Shown: positions 38,769-48,367, counted from the stretch's first letter. The stretch: 64,000 nt of DNA from an uncultured Balneolaceae bacterium (GCA_913057825.1 CAJXOW010000003.1:1-64000); one strand, 5' to 3'. Numbers and translations are program-made. The notes: generated from the letters alone by a model not told the origin.

Positions 38769-38921
38769 CTTAATAAAAGTCCGGCGGCGGTTCCGAAGCA
38801 TTAAAATTTTCTGGGTGTCAGGCTGTAATATTAATAAACGCAAATATGGCATTTAAACACTCAATGCCAATAACCGAAGAAAAGTTTCCGGGCAAGGAAC
38901 CGCCGCCGGACTTTTATTGAG
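38769..38921. repeat. class I hairpin element F (minus orientation)
   Basis: 153-bp element with 23-bp perfect arms (38772-38794 / 38896-38918) that extend a few bp with one mismatch. The core is CCGGCGGCGGTTCC. Inner motifs GAAGCATTAAAATTTTC and GGAAACTTTTC-type sequence place it in a second subfamily with H. It follows E after about 30 bp in the opposite orientation and ends 13 bp from the radical SAM gene stop codon. Confidence 0.94.
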
Positions 38922-38934
38922 CGGGAAAACAAAA

Positions 38935-40020
38935 CTATGCATCCGGTGGATTTGAAAAAATATCCAGTTGAGAACCTTTTCCCGGCCTGAAATGCCGGGT
39001 TGACAATGACTGCTTATCCTCGTTTAATCCCAGTTTCTTCACGTTCATTCGAAACATATCCGATATTTGCCCTGCAAACTCCCCTTTGCCTCCCATCCGG
39101 TGACCAAACCGCGGATCGTTCAATCGCCCTCCTCTCATATCCTTAATTCGATTCAACACTTTGCTCTTACGATCCGGAAAATGATGTTCCAGCCAATCGT
39201 TGAAAAGGTCTTTTACGCCATGCGGGAGGCGCAGTATCGTATAACCGGCATCCTTTGCCCCGGCGTCGGCGGCTCGCTGTAGAATCGGGGCAATCTCATG
39301 ATCGGTCAGGCCCGGAATAATCGGAGCTACCATAACGCCCACTCGTATTCCCGCTTTCGATAATTTTTCAATCGCGTCAAGTCTCTTCAGCGGCTGCGTC
39401 GTACGGGGTTCCATTTTTCGTGCCAGCGACCGGTCCAGCGTGGTAACCGAAATATTAACCCTTGCTGCATTTTTATCGGCCATCTCAGCCAGCAGATCGA
39501 TATCCCGGGTAACCAGATGGTTTTTCGTGATGATGCTAACCGGGTTCATGAATTCGGCCAAAACCTCGATACACCCCCTTGTAATACGCAACTCTTTTTC
39601 GCGGGGCTGATAGGGATCGGTAACCCCGCTCATGACCAACGGTTGCGGTTCCCACTTATCCGAGCTCAGCTGTTCCCGCAACCTGCGCGGGGCGTCGTAT
39701 TTTACCACTATGCGTGATTCAAAATCGAGACCGGCCGAAAATCCCAGAAATTCGTGGGTGGGCCGAGCATAGCAGTAAATGCACCCGTGTTCACACCCCC
39801 GGAAGGGATTAATGCTGGACTCAAAGGGAATATCCGGGCTGTCGTTCTGCGCAACAATATTCTTGGTGTCATCCCGGATCAATCGAGTATCCGGTGCCGG
39901 CTTCTCGCCGGTTTCCTCGTCCGGATCATAATCTATTTTGCGATCCTCAAACCGGTTGGCCGGATTGTCGGAACTGCCTCTTCCTTTTATGGGATTTCGA
40001 TCCTCGGGCATGGGCCACAT
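38935..40020 (-). CDS. PA0069-family radical SAM protein
   Basis: 361 residues. The 4Fe-4S/SAM cluster motif is FRGCEHGCIYCYARP, with Cys76, Cys80 and Cys83. Family features include the RNPIKGRGSSDNPANRFE start, a VMSGVTDPYQPREKELRITRGCIEVL segment near 133-158 and VSIITKNHLVTRDIDLLAEM. It is distantly related to spore photoproduct lyase, but its substrate is not known. It ends 14 bp before element F. Confidence 0.92.
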   Translation of the reverse strand: MWPMPEDRNPIKGRGSSDNPANRFEDRKIDYDPDEETGEKPAPDTRLIRDDTKNIVAQNDSPDIPFESSINPFRGCEHGCIYCYARPTHEFLGFSAGLDFESRIVVKYDAPRRLREQLSSDKWEPQPLVMSGVTDPYQPREKELRITRGCIEVLAEFMNPVSIITKNHLVTRDIDLLAEMADKNAARVNISVTTLDRSLARKMEPRTTQPLKRLDAIEKLSKAGIRVGVMVAPIIPGLTDHEIAPILQRAADAGAKDAGYTILRLPHGVKDLFNDWLEHHFPDRKSKVLNRIKDMRGGRLNDPRFGHRMGGKGEFAGQISDMFRMNVKKLGLNEDKQSLSTRHFRPGKGSQLDIFSNPPDA

Positions 40021-40085
40021 AACTTATTACATATTTTGTACATATATCCAAAATAAGTTTCTGAATAACCAGTAGCAAGCTTCGT

Positions 40086-40302
40086 CCTCGCTTCGCTCGG
40101 GATGAATGATTAATGATTAATAATTTATGATTAAAGGAGTTACAAGCTTGTGCCATGGTACTTATCAGCATCAGTTATAAAGAATAAGAATGTCAATACT
40201 GATTTAATACATTCAATTTTCAACTGAGGTGCAGTATTACCTATAATGCTCCCCCAATCATTAATTATAAATTAATGATTAAAAACACCGAGCGAAGCGA
40301 GG
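40086..40302. repeat. class II mirrored-arm element f with GC-rich outer arms
   Basis: The outer arms are a perfect 15-bp pair, CCTCGCTTCGCTCGG at 40086-40100 and its complement at 40288-40302. Inside them on both sides lie AT-rich tracts of AATGATTAAT-type units (40101-40134 and 40256-40287). The spacer is about 120 bp. The right arm ends 2 bp before the aldehyde dehydrogenase stop codon. Confidence 0.72.
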
Positions 40303-40303
40303 A

Positions 40304-41666
40304 TTAGCTAACGTAAACCGTCTTGATGTTTACAAACTCTTTAATACCCACGAAAGAGAGTTCTCGTCCATAACCGGAGTTTTTGATTCCACCGAACGGG
40401 AGACGGGGATCGGATCGAACAAAGTCATTTACAAAGCAGCAACCGGCTTCCAGTTTTTCCGGATGCGATACGTTCACCCCGCTCTTCGTCTTCCGTAAAA
40501 ACGGCTGCTCCCAGACCGTAATCGGAATCATTGGCAATGCGGATCGCTTCCTGCTCGTTCTTGGCCTTGATTACTGTGGCCACCGGACCGAATAGCTCTT
40601 CTTCATAGGCGGGCATTCCCTGGTTCACATCCGTCAAAAGCGTAACCGGGTAGAAAAACCCTTTCCGATCGGGAATATATCCTCCCATCAGACAATTAGC
40701 TCCCCGGTCCACACTCTCCTGCACCTGACGATGCAGCTCGTCCCTCAAATCCTCACGCGCCTGGGACCCTACATCGGTGTCTTCCGCTGTCGGATCCCCC
40801 ACCTTATAGGACTCCAGTTTCCGCTGCATACCTTCGACAAAAGCTTCATATTGACTTTCCACAACGATGAATCTTTTTGCGGCTATGCAACTTTGTCCGC
40901 TGTTAATCAGCCGCGACGTAGCACAGGCTTCGATCGCCTGATCGAGATCGGCGTCCTCCAGTATCAGGTAGGGATCACTTCCTCCGAGCTCCAGTACCGT
41001 TTTCTTCAGATGACTCCCCGCTTTGGATGCCACCGCTTTTCCGGCCCGTGTACTACCGGTCAACGAAACCGCTCGAACCTCAGGTTGTTCGATTACCTTC
41101 TGGGTCAATTCAACATCGATAACCAGCGTTCGAAAAAGCTTTTCCGGTATCCCCGCTTCGTGCATAATCTTTTCAATTTCAAGGGCGCAACCCGTAACAT
41201 TGGGAGCATGCTTCAGAAGAACACCGTTGCCCGCCATCAACGCCGGTATGCCGAAACGAAATAGTTGCCAGTAGGGAAAGTTCCATGGCATGATAGCCAG
41301 TACCAATCCCAACGGATTATAGGTGACATAACTGTTTGATGCAGAACTATCCACCTGGATGTCTGCTAAAAATTCTTCTCCGTGATCCGCATAGTATTCG
41401 CTCACCCAGGCACATTTTTCGATCTCTGATTTCGCCTGCTTGACTGGTTTCCCCATTTCCCGGGTCATTTGCTCGGCCAATGCCGCTTTGCGCTGTTTCA
41501 GAACTCTTGCTATAACCCTGAGTTGGTCGGCCCGTTCAGCATACGAACGGTTTTGCCACTCATTTTGGGCTTGCCCCATCTCCCGGATAACCTGGTAAAC
41601 CTCTTCCTCCTTCATCTCATTATATTCCTGGATAACTTCTTCGGTCGTGGGATTTATCGTCTTCAT
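40304..41666 (-). pseudogene. NAD(P)-dependent aldehyde dehydrogenase, succinate-semialdehyde type, frameshifted
   Basis: Two overlapping frames together encode one aldehyde dehydrogenase of about 453 residues. The first (41666 to 40425) contains NADP-binding MPWNFPYWQLFRF, VSLTGSTRAGKA, the general-base VLELGGSDPY and catalytic Cys in NSGQSCIAAKR, but then ends in KTGSRLLLCK. The second frame (to 40304) continues with KLEAGCCFVNDFVRSDPRLPFGGIKNSGYGREL, the normal family C-terminus. The switch lies near 40456-40462, in CCGGAAAAAC; one extra base would explain it. It is therefore a recent pseudogene or a sequencing error. Similarity is to the Sad/YneI succinate-semialdehyde group. The start is followed upstream by a class-III aminotransferase gene. 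Confidence 0.85.
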
Positions 41667-41690
41667 AAGTGGTTTAGTGAAATTTTATAA

Positions 41691-41909
41691 TGTTGTTAAT
41701 ACTAATCGGCTGAATCATGTTTATATGCCTAGCAGTAACATAACCTATTGATACTTTATAATCATTCCTGGGGGAGAATGAATTCATATTGCTGCTTTGG
41801 TCCGTCTTTCATCCCGATTGGAGGATGGGACAGGCATCCAAAGGGGGATACTTTTTTTCTTTGGTTGCTTTACTTTTCTTTCGTTGCACTCGGGAAGGGA
41901 TGCTTCAAA
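41691..41909. other. pyrimidine-rich spacer before the aldehyde dehydrogenase gene
   Basis: 219 bp between the aminotransferase stop and the dehydrogenase start. A stretch at 41845-41890 is strongly T/C-rich (TTTTTTTCTTTGGTTGCTTT). Frames through it are long but not gene-like. It may be a dispersed-repeat remnant; I cannot verify this. Nothing else is visible. Confidence 0.3.
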
Positions 41910-43106
41910 CTATTGGGGTTCTATACTTTTTTCGATGGTCTGCAGGGCTGTTTCCAGGGTTTCATTGCTGATGGTCAGCGGCGGGGCGACTCGAATCAAC
42001 GTTTCCGAATGCAAGGTCCATCCCAGGATCACCCCTTCCTTTAGACAACGGTCGACGACGAAACGCGTGAGGTCTGGATCGGAAAGCTCGATCCCCAGCA
42101 TTGCTCCTTTGCCCCTTACCTCGGTTACTTTATCTATATCCTCCAGCCGCTTCACCTTGTTCTCGATTATCCCGGCTCTTTCTCCGTAATTCCCTTCTAC
42201 CAACTCTTTTAAAGTGGCCTCGGCGGCAGCACACGATACCGGATGTCCGCCGAAAGTGGTAACATGGTTCAAAGGGGGATCTTTCTTGAACACCTCAAAA
42301 ATATCGGTCGAGGAAACAATGGCTCCCAACGGCATCCCTCCCCCGAAAGCCTTGGCAAGCGTCATGATATCCGGTTGCACATCGTATCCCATAAAAGCAA
42401 AAGGGAAACCGGTCCGGAACATACCGGTCTGCACTTCATCGAATATAAGCAGTGTACCCGTCTGATCGCACCGACGGCGGACCTGTTTCAACCAGTCCGG
42501 ATCAGCCGGGATCACCCCTCCCTCACCCTGGATCGGCTCCATAATCACCGCGGCGGTTTCTTCATTGATCTGCCCCAACTCCTCCTCATTATTGAATTCC
42601 AGGAACTTCACTCCGGGAAGCAGGGGTTTGTAGGGATCCCGGTAGACCTCCCGGCCGGTTACGCTCAACGATCCATGGGTATCCCCGTGATAACTATGTT
42701 TAAAGGCTATAAACTCCGATTTCCCGGTAAACTTTTTGGCTAATTTCAGCGCCCCCTCATTTGCTTCGGTACCGCTGTTAACAAAATAGGCCCGATCCAT
42801 TTCGTCCGGCAGAATGCCGGTCAACCGACCCGCCAGCCGGGCCTGCGTTTTTTGAATGTATTCGCCATACACCATAACATGCAGATGACGGTCCACCTGC
42901 TCTTTCACAGCCTTGACCACCGAGGGATGACGATGACCGAGACTGCTGACTGCAATCCCCGATATCAAATCGATGTAATGCCGACCGTCGGTTGTATATA
43001 TATACGGTCCCTCTGCATAATCGATTTCCAATCCCATGGGATCATCGCTCGTTTGCGCTACATGCCGGTAAAATTCTTCAGAACATCTACTTTGACCTTC
43101 CATCAA
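41910..43106 (-). CDS. class-III aspartate-aminotransferase-family enzyme
   Basis: 398 residues, PLP class-III aminotransferase. Motifs: GIAVSSLGHRHPSVVKAV, FVNSGTEANEGALKLAKKFTG near 108-128, KHSYHGDTHGSLSVTG, VIMEPIQGEGG near 186-196, LLIFDEVQTGMFRTG near 218-232 and the PLP-lysine segment MTLAKAFGGGMPLGAI near 250-265. It resembles acetylornithine, GABA or putrescine aminotransferases and cannot be assigned more precisely. It lies upstream of the frameshifted aldehyde dehydrogenase, a gene pair typical of GABA or polyamine degradation. Confidence 0.85.
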   Translation of the reverse strand: MMEGQSRCSEEFYRHVAQTSDDPMGLEIDYAEGPYIYTTDGRHYIDLISGIAVSSLGHRHPSVVKAVKEQVDRHLHVMVYGEYIQKTQARLAGRLTGILPDEMDRAYFVNSGTEANEGALKLAKKFTGKSEFIAFKHSYHGDTHGSLSVTGREVYRDPYKPLLPGVKFLEFNNEEELGQINEETAAVIMEPIQGEGGVIPADPDWLKQVRRRCDQTGTLLIFDEVQTGMFRTGFPFAFMGYDVQPDIMTLAKAFGGGMPLGAIVSSTDIFEVFKKDPPLNHVTTFGGHPVSCAAAEATLKELVEGNYGERAGIIENKVKRLEDIDKVTEVRGKGAMLGIELSDPDLTRFVVDRCLKEGVILGWTLHSETLIRVAPPLTISNETLETALQTIEKSIEPQ

Positions 43107-43187
43107 AATACCCGTCTGTCAGATTAATTGGAAAATAATGATCTATTCACCTATTTTATGATCTAACTAACTATTATCAATTGACTT

Positions 43188-43625
43188 ATGTCAGCTATCT
43201 CACTTTGGTCCAAATGGTTTTCCATCCTGGTACTCACGGTCTTTCTTGCAGGATGCGGTAAGAACGATACGAAGAACTCACCTAAATCTAAAAAAGTGGA
43301 TACCACCGATAAACAAACGGAGCCGGAAGCAGCTCCGTCCTTACCTCCCAATGCCGCTCGTATTATGGGACATGTTCAAAGTTTGGGGGATACTTCGACA
43401 TCCACTTTCAATATTTCATTTAAAATAAAGCAAATAAAAGGGTACGGTTCCTCCACCCGACCGTTATCGAAAAACCAGGAACTTCAACTTGAGGTTTCAA
43501 AACAGTTTCTGGAGAAGAAAGGCATTCATTTGCAGTCTGGCGATTCACTTCATATCGTTATTAGCCAGACCATGACGCTGGGCGAGGAATCCGGCTCAAC
43601 ATGGAGGATCGTAGATTTTAAATAG
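43188..43625 (+). CDS. small lipoprotein of unknown function
   Basis: 145 residues. A lipoprotein signal ends in VFLAGC (Cys23), followed by a Lys/Asp/Thr-rich linker and a small domain (ARIMGHVQSLGDTSTSTFNISFKIKQIKG). I recognise no family. It lies 22 bp upstream of the large type IX cargo gene on the same strand, so the two may be co-transcribed. It is divergent from the aminotransferase gene. Confidence 0.7.
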   Translation: MSAISLWSKWFSILVLTVFLAGCGKNDTKNSPKSKKVDTTDKQTEPEAAPSLPPNAARIMGHVQSLGDTSTSTFNISFKIKQIKGYGSSTRPLSKNQELQLEVSKQFLEKKGIHLQSGDSLHIVISQTMTLGEESGSTWRIVDFK

Positions 43626-43647
43626 CTACCGTTAAACAACCTTATTT

Positions 43648-46533
43648 ATGAAAAATCTACCTGGACGTTTTCGCATTTCTTTACTTGTCATCGCTTTATT
43701 CACCTTTTGCTCATTGGCCATCGGTTATTTGATGTGGTCGGACAGCTCGACTTCCCATCCTGACAAGCAGAAACTCTCCGAGACGTACGACCCTCCCTCC
43801 CAAGTTGAACGCAAGGCGGGTAGAGCCGAATATTTTCACCGGATGCTGCGCGACCCGCGAACCAACCGCATCCCCGCTAATGTCCGCAGCCAGGAAATAT
43901 CTCATGCCCGCAAAATGCCCACGCGGACACAACGTAAAATGAAAGGCAAGGTCGACGGCATCGATTGGGCAGAAGTTGGCCCCAACAACGTCGGCGGACG
44001 AACCCGCGCACTGGGTATTGACGTGACCGACTCACAAGTTATTATCGCCGGAGGGGTCTCCGGGGGACTCTGGAAGTCGACCGACGGCGGCTCTTCCTGG
44101 CAGCTTAAAACCGATCCCAAGCATCACCAGAGTGTAACCTCCCTCGCCCAGGACACGCGAAGCGGCCATACCGATACCTGGTATTTTGCAACCGGAGAAC
44201 TCTTCAGCGGTTCTTCTTCCGACCGTGGACTGCGCGCCCGTTATTACGGAGACGGAGTCTACAAATCGACCGACAACGGGGAGACCTGGCAGCAAATGAG
44301 CGGTACGGGCGACCAAAACACCACCTATAACAGTCAATTCGATTACATTTCAAGAATCCGCGTCAATCCCGCCACCGGTTCGGTATTTATTGCCAGCAAC
44401 GGGTTCGGCATTTTTCGATCCACCGACGGACAGACGTTTGAAAGTCAGCCCTTAATTGGAGGGGCCGGGCATCACTTGTTTACCGATATAGACATTGCTC
44501 ATGACGGTACTATTGCGGCCGTTCTTTCGGGTCGTGATGCGGGCGGAAGCAATACGAATCCCGGGGTTTTTGTTTCGACCGACGACGGCGACAGCTGGAA
44601 TGAAGTGACTCCCTCCGGCTGGCCCAGCGATTCCGACAACAACTGGGAACGCAGCGTTATTGAGATTGCCCCTTCCAACACCGACCTGGCCTATGTATTT
44701 ACTTACACCGGTTTTGGAGAGGGAGAAAGCGAAGAGGTCAAACTGTTTGAAATTAATCTATCCACCGGATCATCAACGAATCTCAGCTCCAACTTGCCCG
44801 ACTGGGGCGGCAGCACCGGTTTTGTAGTAACTCAATTCGGATACAATATGGAACTGGCCGTTCATCCCGGCAAGGAGGATTTTGTGATTCTCGGGGGACG
44901 TAACCTGTACCGTTCGCGCGACGGTTTCAGCTCCCCGATCAACGATTCCAACACAAAAGATCAACACTGGATCGGCGGTTATACAAAGAATAACAACGGT
45001 TTTGCTTCCTATCCCGCGCATCACCCGGATCAGCATATCGTCGTATTTGATCCCAATAATTCATCCACGGTATGGAGCGGTCATGACGGCGGGCTGAGCA
45101 AAACAACGGACATATCGCGCAACCCGGTCAGCTGGACCGATATGAACAATGGATATAATGTCACCCAGTTCTATTCGGTTGCCATTCCCCAAAAAACAGG
45201 CGACAACCGAATCATGGGAGGCACCCAGGATAACGGGAATCCCTTTTTCCGCTACGGTACCATTGACGGCAGTACCCGATCCACGGATATTGCCGGCGGG
45301 GATGGTGGACATGATTTCTTTTCCGATAATTATGCTTTTCAGTCGCTCCAGAATGGTATGATATTACGCTTCGATACCTGGCCGGATGGAGGAGGTATTA
45401 ATTCACAAAGTTTTGCATGGGTCCATCCCAGCGGTGCGAGTAACCAGCTATTCATTCATCCCTACACTATCGACCCGAATGATGAAGCCGTAATGTATTA
45501 CCCCGATGGCGACGATATTTGGCGTAATACCGAAATCGATCAAATATCCCGCTACAACGACCCCGGTGATTCCAAAACCGGCTGGGGGACCTCGCCAACC
45601 TGGCCCAGCATCACTCCCAACGACAGTTACAATATTACCGCGATAACAACCACCGATACCCTTCCCGAACATCGCCTTTATGTCGGGGCTTCAGCGCAGC
45701 AAGACCAAAATATTCTTACGGACGAGCATCCCCGTCTCTATCGCATCGATGATGCCCATAGCTCATCGAATAGTCCAACAGATATCACCATTGACACTTC
45801 CATGACCCCGCAGGGGGCTTACATCCACGATATAGCGATAAATCCCGCTGACGGTGATGAGCTGATCGCGGTCTTCTCGAATTATAATGTTGAAAGCGTT
45901 TTTCATTCCGGCGACGGCGGACAAACCTGGACGGCCGTTGAGGGCAATCTTGCCAGCGGTCAGGATGTTACCGGCCCCTCGGTTCGTGCTGCCAGCATTC
46001 TACCAACCAACGGCAGCACGGTCTATACCCTGGGGACCAGTGCCGGACTCTACACCACCAGCTCACTGGCCGGCAATAATACTCAATGGGTCCTCGAAGC
46101 GCCCGACAAGATCGGGTACAGCATTACGGAAGCACTTGACCAGCGCATGGGCGACGATATTATCGCTGCCGGCACGCACGGCCGCGGTATCTTTGTCGGA
46201 TCCGCGCAGGGCAGCTTGTCTATTGAGCCCCCTGTTGAAGTGCCCGAAAAATTCGCACTCAAAGACAATTTCCCCAATCCGTTTAACCCGGCCACCACTA
46301 TAAAATACGATCTCCCCGAACGGAGTGAAGTGAAATTAACCGTATTTGACATACAGGGTAAACGTGTGCGCGAGCTGGTGAGTGGTGAGATACAAGATAT
46401 TGGAACCCACCAGGAGACCTTCTCGGCGGATGGACTAGCCAGCGGAACCTATTTCTACACGTTGGAAGCCGATCCCATGGCTGCCGGAATCAATTCATTT
46501 ACCGAAACCAAAAAAATGATCTTCCTGAAATAA
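43648..46533 (+). CDS. secreted BNR/sortilin-like repeat protein with type IX sorting domain
   Basis: 961 residues. An N-terminal signal-like segment (FRISLLVIALFTFCSLAIGYLMW) is followed by a linker and a large propeller-type region containing repeated Asp-box motifs such as STDGGSSW, STDNGETW, STDDGDSW and SGDGGQTW. The last 85 residues form a type IX sorting domain: NFPNPFNPATTIKYDLPE, VFDIQGKRVREL, and a C-terminal SGTYFYTLEA...KKMIFLK. The protein is therefore probably exported through type IX secretion and attached to or released from the cell surface. Proteins of this kind can bind or cleave glycans or peptides; the ligand is unknown. A terminator follows. Confidence 0.92.
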   Translation: MKNLPGRFRISLLVIALFTFCSLAIGYLMWSDSSTSHPDKQKLSETYDPPSQVERKAGRAEYFHRMLRDPRTNRIPANVRSQEISHARKMPTRTQRKMKGKVDGIDWAEVGPNNVGGRTRALGIDVTDSQVIIAGGVSGGLWKSTDGGSSWQLKTDPKHHQSVTSLAQDTRSGHTDTWYFATGELFSGSSSDRGLRARYYGDGVYKSTDNGETWQQMSGTGDQNTTYNSQFDYISRIRVNPATGSVFIASNGFGIFRSTDGQTFESQPLIGGAGHHLFTDIDIAHDGTIAAVLSGRDAGGSNTNPGVFVSTDDGDSWNEVTPSGWPSDSDNNWERSVIEIAPSNTDLAYVFTYTGFGEGESEEVKLFEINLSTGSSTNLSSNLPDWGGSTGFVVTQFGYNMELAVHPGKEDFVILGGRNLYRSRDGFSSPINDSNTKDQHWIGGYTKNNNGFASYPAHHPDQHIVVFDPNNSSTVWSGHDGGLSKTTDISRNPVSWTDMNNGYNVTQFYSVAIPQKTGDNRIMGGTQDNGNPFFRYGTIDGSTRSTDIAGGDGGHDFFSDNYAFQSLQNGMILRFDTWPDGGGINSQSFAWVHPSGASNQLFIHPYTIDPNDEAVMYYPDGDDIWRNTEIDQISRYNDPGDSKTGWGTSPTWPSITPNDSYNITAITTTDTLPEHRLYVGASAQQDQNILTDEHPRLYRIDDAHSSSNSPTDITIDTSMTPQGAYIHDIAINPADGDELIAVFSNYNVESVFHSGDGGQTWTAVEGNLASGQDVTGPSVRAASILPTNGSTVYTLGTSAGLYTTSSLAGNNTQWVLEAPDKIGYSITEALDQRMGDDIIAAGTHGRGIFVGSAQGSLSIEPPVEVPEKFALKDNFPNPFNPATTIKYDLPERSEVKLTVFDIQGKRVRELVSGEIQDIGTHQETFSADGLASGTYFYTLEADPMAAGINSFTETKKMIFLK

Positions 46534-46555
46534 TAAGCTGAAGCGTATTAAAAAG

Positions 46556-46589
46556 GCGGGCTGCCTGAAACGGCAAGCCCGCTCTTTTT
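46556..46589. terminator. bidirectional terminator between convergent genes
   Basis: Stem GCGGGCTGCC / GGCAAGCCCGC with loop TGAAAC, flanked by an A-tract upstream and TCTTTTTC downstream. It can serve the sorted protein on the plus strand and the thioredoxin gene on the minus strand. Confidence 0.88.
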
Positions 46590-46596
46590 CCATCGG

Positions 46597-47217
46597 CTAA
46601 TTCATCCACTGATCCAATTTGTCCAGCATCTCTTCCTGGAGCGTCTCGGTTTTATCCTCGGCATACCACTTATGCAGATCCCGGGCTAGCTCCTTGTAGG
46701 GTCGATCTTCGGTTTGCTTGTATTCACGCACCATCTGCTGCGCCGGTTCCGGCCGGGGACCCCAGGTACCCAGTTCTTCCATTGTCTGGGCATCAATACA
46801 GATCAACTTGGGAATAGAACGGCCGCCGTCCGTCAAATATTCATCCATGATTTCGAGATGCTCGTCACGCAACAGCAAACACAACTCTATTTTCGGGTTG
46901 GCCTCAGCCATCTTCGCAACAGCCGGCACATTCTGGGCGGCGTCTCCGCACCATCCTTCGGTCAACACTACCCAATACCAGGAGCGTTCTACCTCGTCAA
47001 GTTTCTTGCGCAATTTTCGGTCCAGTTCAATGGTTTTATCCAACCTTCTCATCCGCTGGACATTCATGCGGGTATAGTTGACCAAATCCTCGGAGTCTTT
47101 ACCTCCGGTGGTCTTATCCTCATCCAATAAATTATTTATTAATTCCCTGTATTCTTCATAACTCATCGAATCTTCAATAACGTCCTCTGTAATAACTTTC
47201 TCTTTGGTATCTTCCAT
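46597..47217 (-). CDS. thioredoxin-family protein with single active-site cysteine
   Basis: 206 residues with a thioredoxin fold. The active-site position reads VVLTEGWCGDAAQNVPAVAK, with Cys90 but alanine where the second cysteine of CxxC would be. A cis-proline loop segment, GGRSIPKLICID, is present. The N-terminal 80 residues are helical and highly charged. The family is common in Bacteroidota and usually reads WCGDxxQ. It cannot form the intramolecular disulfide, so it may act through a mixed disulfide or bind rather than reduce. It is convergent with the sorted protein. Confidence 0.85.
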   Translation of the reverse strand: MEDTKEKVITEDVIEDSMSYEEYRELINNLLDEDKTTGGKDSEDLVNYTRMNVQRMRRLDKTIELDRKLRKKLDEVERSWYWVVLTEGWCGDAAQNVPAVAKMAEANPKIELCLLLRDEHLEIMDEYLTDGGRSIPKLICIDAQTMEELGTWGPRPEPAQQMVREYKQTEDRPYKELARDLHKWYAEDKTETLQEEMLDKLDQWMN

Positions 47218-47317
47218 AGTACTTGAAAAAATTTATCGATTATGAAATTCTGCTTACATACATGACCCAAAACGGTTTTAACCCGTTTCCGGTACTAACA
47301 ACTAGTTAGCTGGTCAA

Positions 47318-48175
47318 TTAGTATGCAATCAACCAGGTCAATAGTATAAATACCACAAAAGATATAGACGTGCTGTATTTAAGATTCATTACTTTCTGGT
47401 ACTCCTTTTCCTTTCCCTTTAGCTGTTTTAACCGGTAATAAATTCCGGCCGCCACCGTCCCCGACAGTGCCAGGAAAACCACTGCCAGTTGGTAATTCAG
47501 CCGCGATAAACTATAACTCAAACTTAAAGCCCCCAACAGATACGACGTCGTGAAAAAACGACGGATCCCTTTGATTCCATAGCGCATGGCAAAGGTGTTA
47601 TCGCCCCGGGAACGATCAACTTCCTTTTGAAATATCTGCGAGGCGGGATACAGGCTGACCAGCATCAAGCCCACCCCGATCGATGCAATATATTCGTGTA
47701 CAAACAAATCCGAGCTCTCCGCGGCTAAACAACCCATCAGGAAAGCGTTGGTGCCGGTACTTAAAGCGATAACCACCACACTCTGCCACGGCTTACCTTT
47801 CCATCTCACAAGCGGAGACGAATAGCCCCAGAATAAAAAAGCACTAAAGGCATACAAGATGGTAAATTGAATACCCACTCTGCTAGCCCATACCAGGCCT
47901 GTCAGCATCAATAGCAAAGCGCCCCAACGCATACCGGAGCGAACCGGCGGGGGTTGTTTGAGCCCGCCCACCGGTCCCTCATCACGGTCCCAATAGGAAT
48001 TAAAAGCGGTGGCACCCCCGAACAACAGCACGTGAACGTTGATAAATTGAGTCCAATAAACCGTCATATTTCCACCCGGCCTATATAGTAAAGCCAGGAG
48101 ATAGGCAGCCGACAATATCCCCACCTGGTAATGCAAACGAAGATGAATTATAAAATCTCTGATTGCCTTGACCAT
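47318..48175 (-). CDS. UbiA-family prenyltransferase-like membrane protein
   Basis: 285 residues from ATG at 48175 (MVKAIRDF), preceded by AAAGG; an in-frame ATG at 48205 would start inside element G and is less likely. About eight hydrophobic segments mark an inner-membrane protein. The first Asp-rich motif is NSYWDRDEG near 62-70 and the second VDRSRGDNTFAMRYG near 188-202, the two prenyl-diphosphate/Mg sites of UbiA enzymes. It probably transfers a prenyl or related lipid chain to an aromatic acceptor. The acceptor is unknown. Confidence 0.82.
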   Translation of the reverse strand: MVKAIRDFIIHLRLHYQVGILSAAYLLALLYRPGGNMTVYWTQFINVHVLLFGGATAFNSYWDRDEGPVGGLKQPPPVRSGMRWGALLLMLTGLVWASRVGIQFTILYAFSAFLFWGYSSPLVRWKGKPWQSVVVIALSTGTNAFLMGCLAAESSDLFVHEYIASIGVGLMLVSLYPASQIFQKEVDRSRGDNTFAMRYGIKGIRRFFTTSYLLGALSLSYSLSRLNYQLAVVFLALSGTVAAGIYYRLKQLKGKEKEYQKVMNLKYSTSISFVVFILLTWLIAY

Positions 48176-48197
48176 TTCATTGCCTTTTACATTATAG

Positions 48198-48367
48198 GAG
48201 GTCAAAGAAAAACCGGGCGGCGGTTCCTCGTTCGAAAGTTTTTCTCTTTTTGAGTTCGTTTAAATATCTGCATACCATGATAAATGCCTATCAACTACAA
48301 AATATTTTTTATCTATTTACCGAAAAACTTAATACTTCGGAACCGCCGCCCGGTTTTTCAAAGGTCT
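48198..48367. repeat. class I hairpin element G (plus orientation)
   Basis: About 170 bp. The perfect core arms are 48207-48227 and 48339-48359 (21 bp). The outer flanks, GGTCAAAG on the left and CAAAGGTC on the right, are similar to each other in direct rather than inverted order, unlike other copies. The centre is nearly the same as that of A and B. Confidence 0.92.

Noticed and set aside
41797-42189. A 130-codon frame overlapping the 3' end of the aminotransferase gene.
   Set aside because: It overlaps the class-III aminotransferase on the other strand and its first half lies in a pyrimidine-rich spacer with no coding signal.
48207-48359. Element G as a simple rho-independent terminator.
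   Set aside because: The arms are 112 bp apart, no T run follows, and it is upstream of the leftward UbiA-like gene and well beyond the end of anmK.
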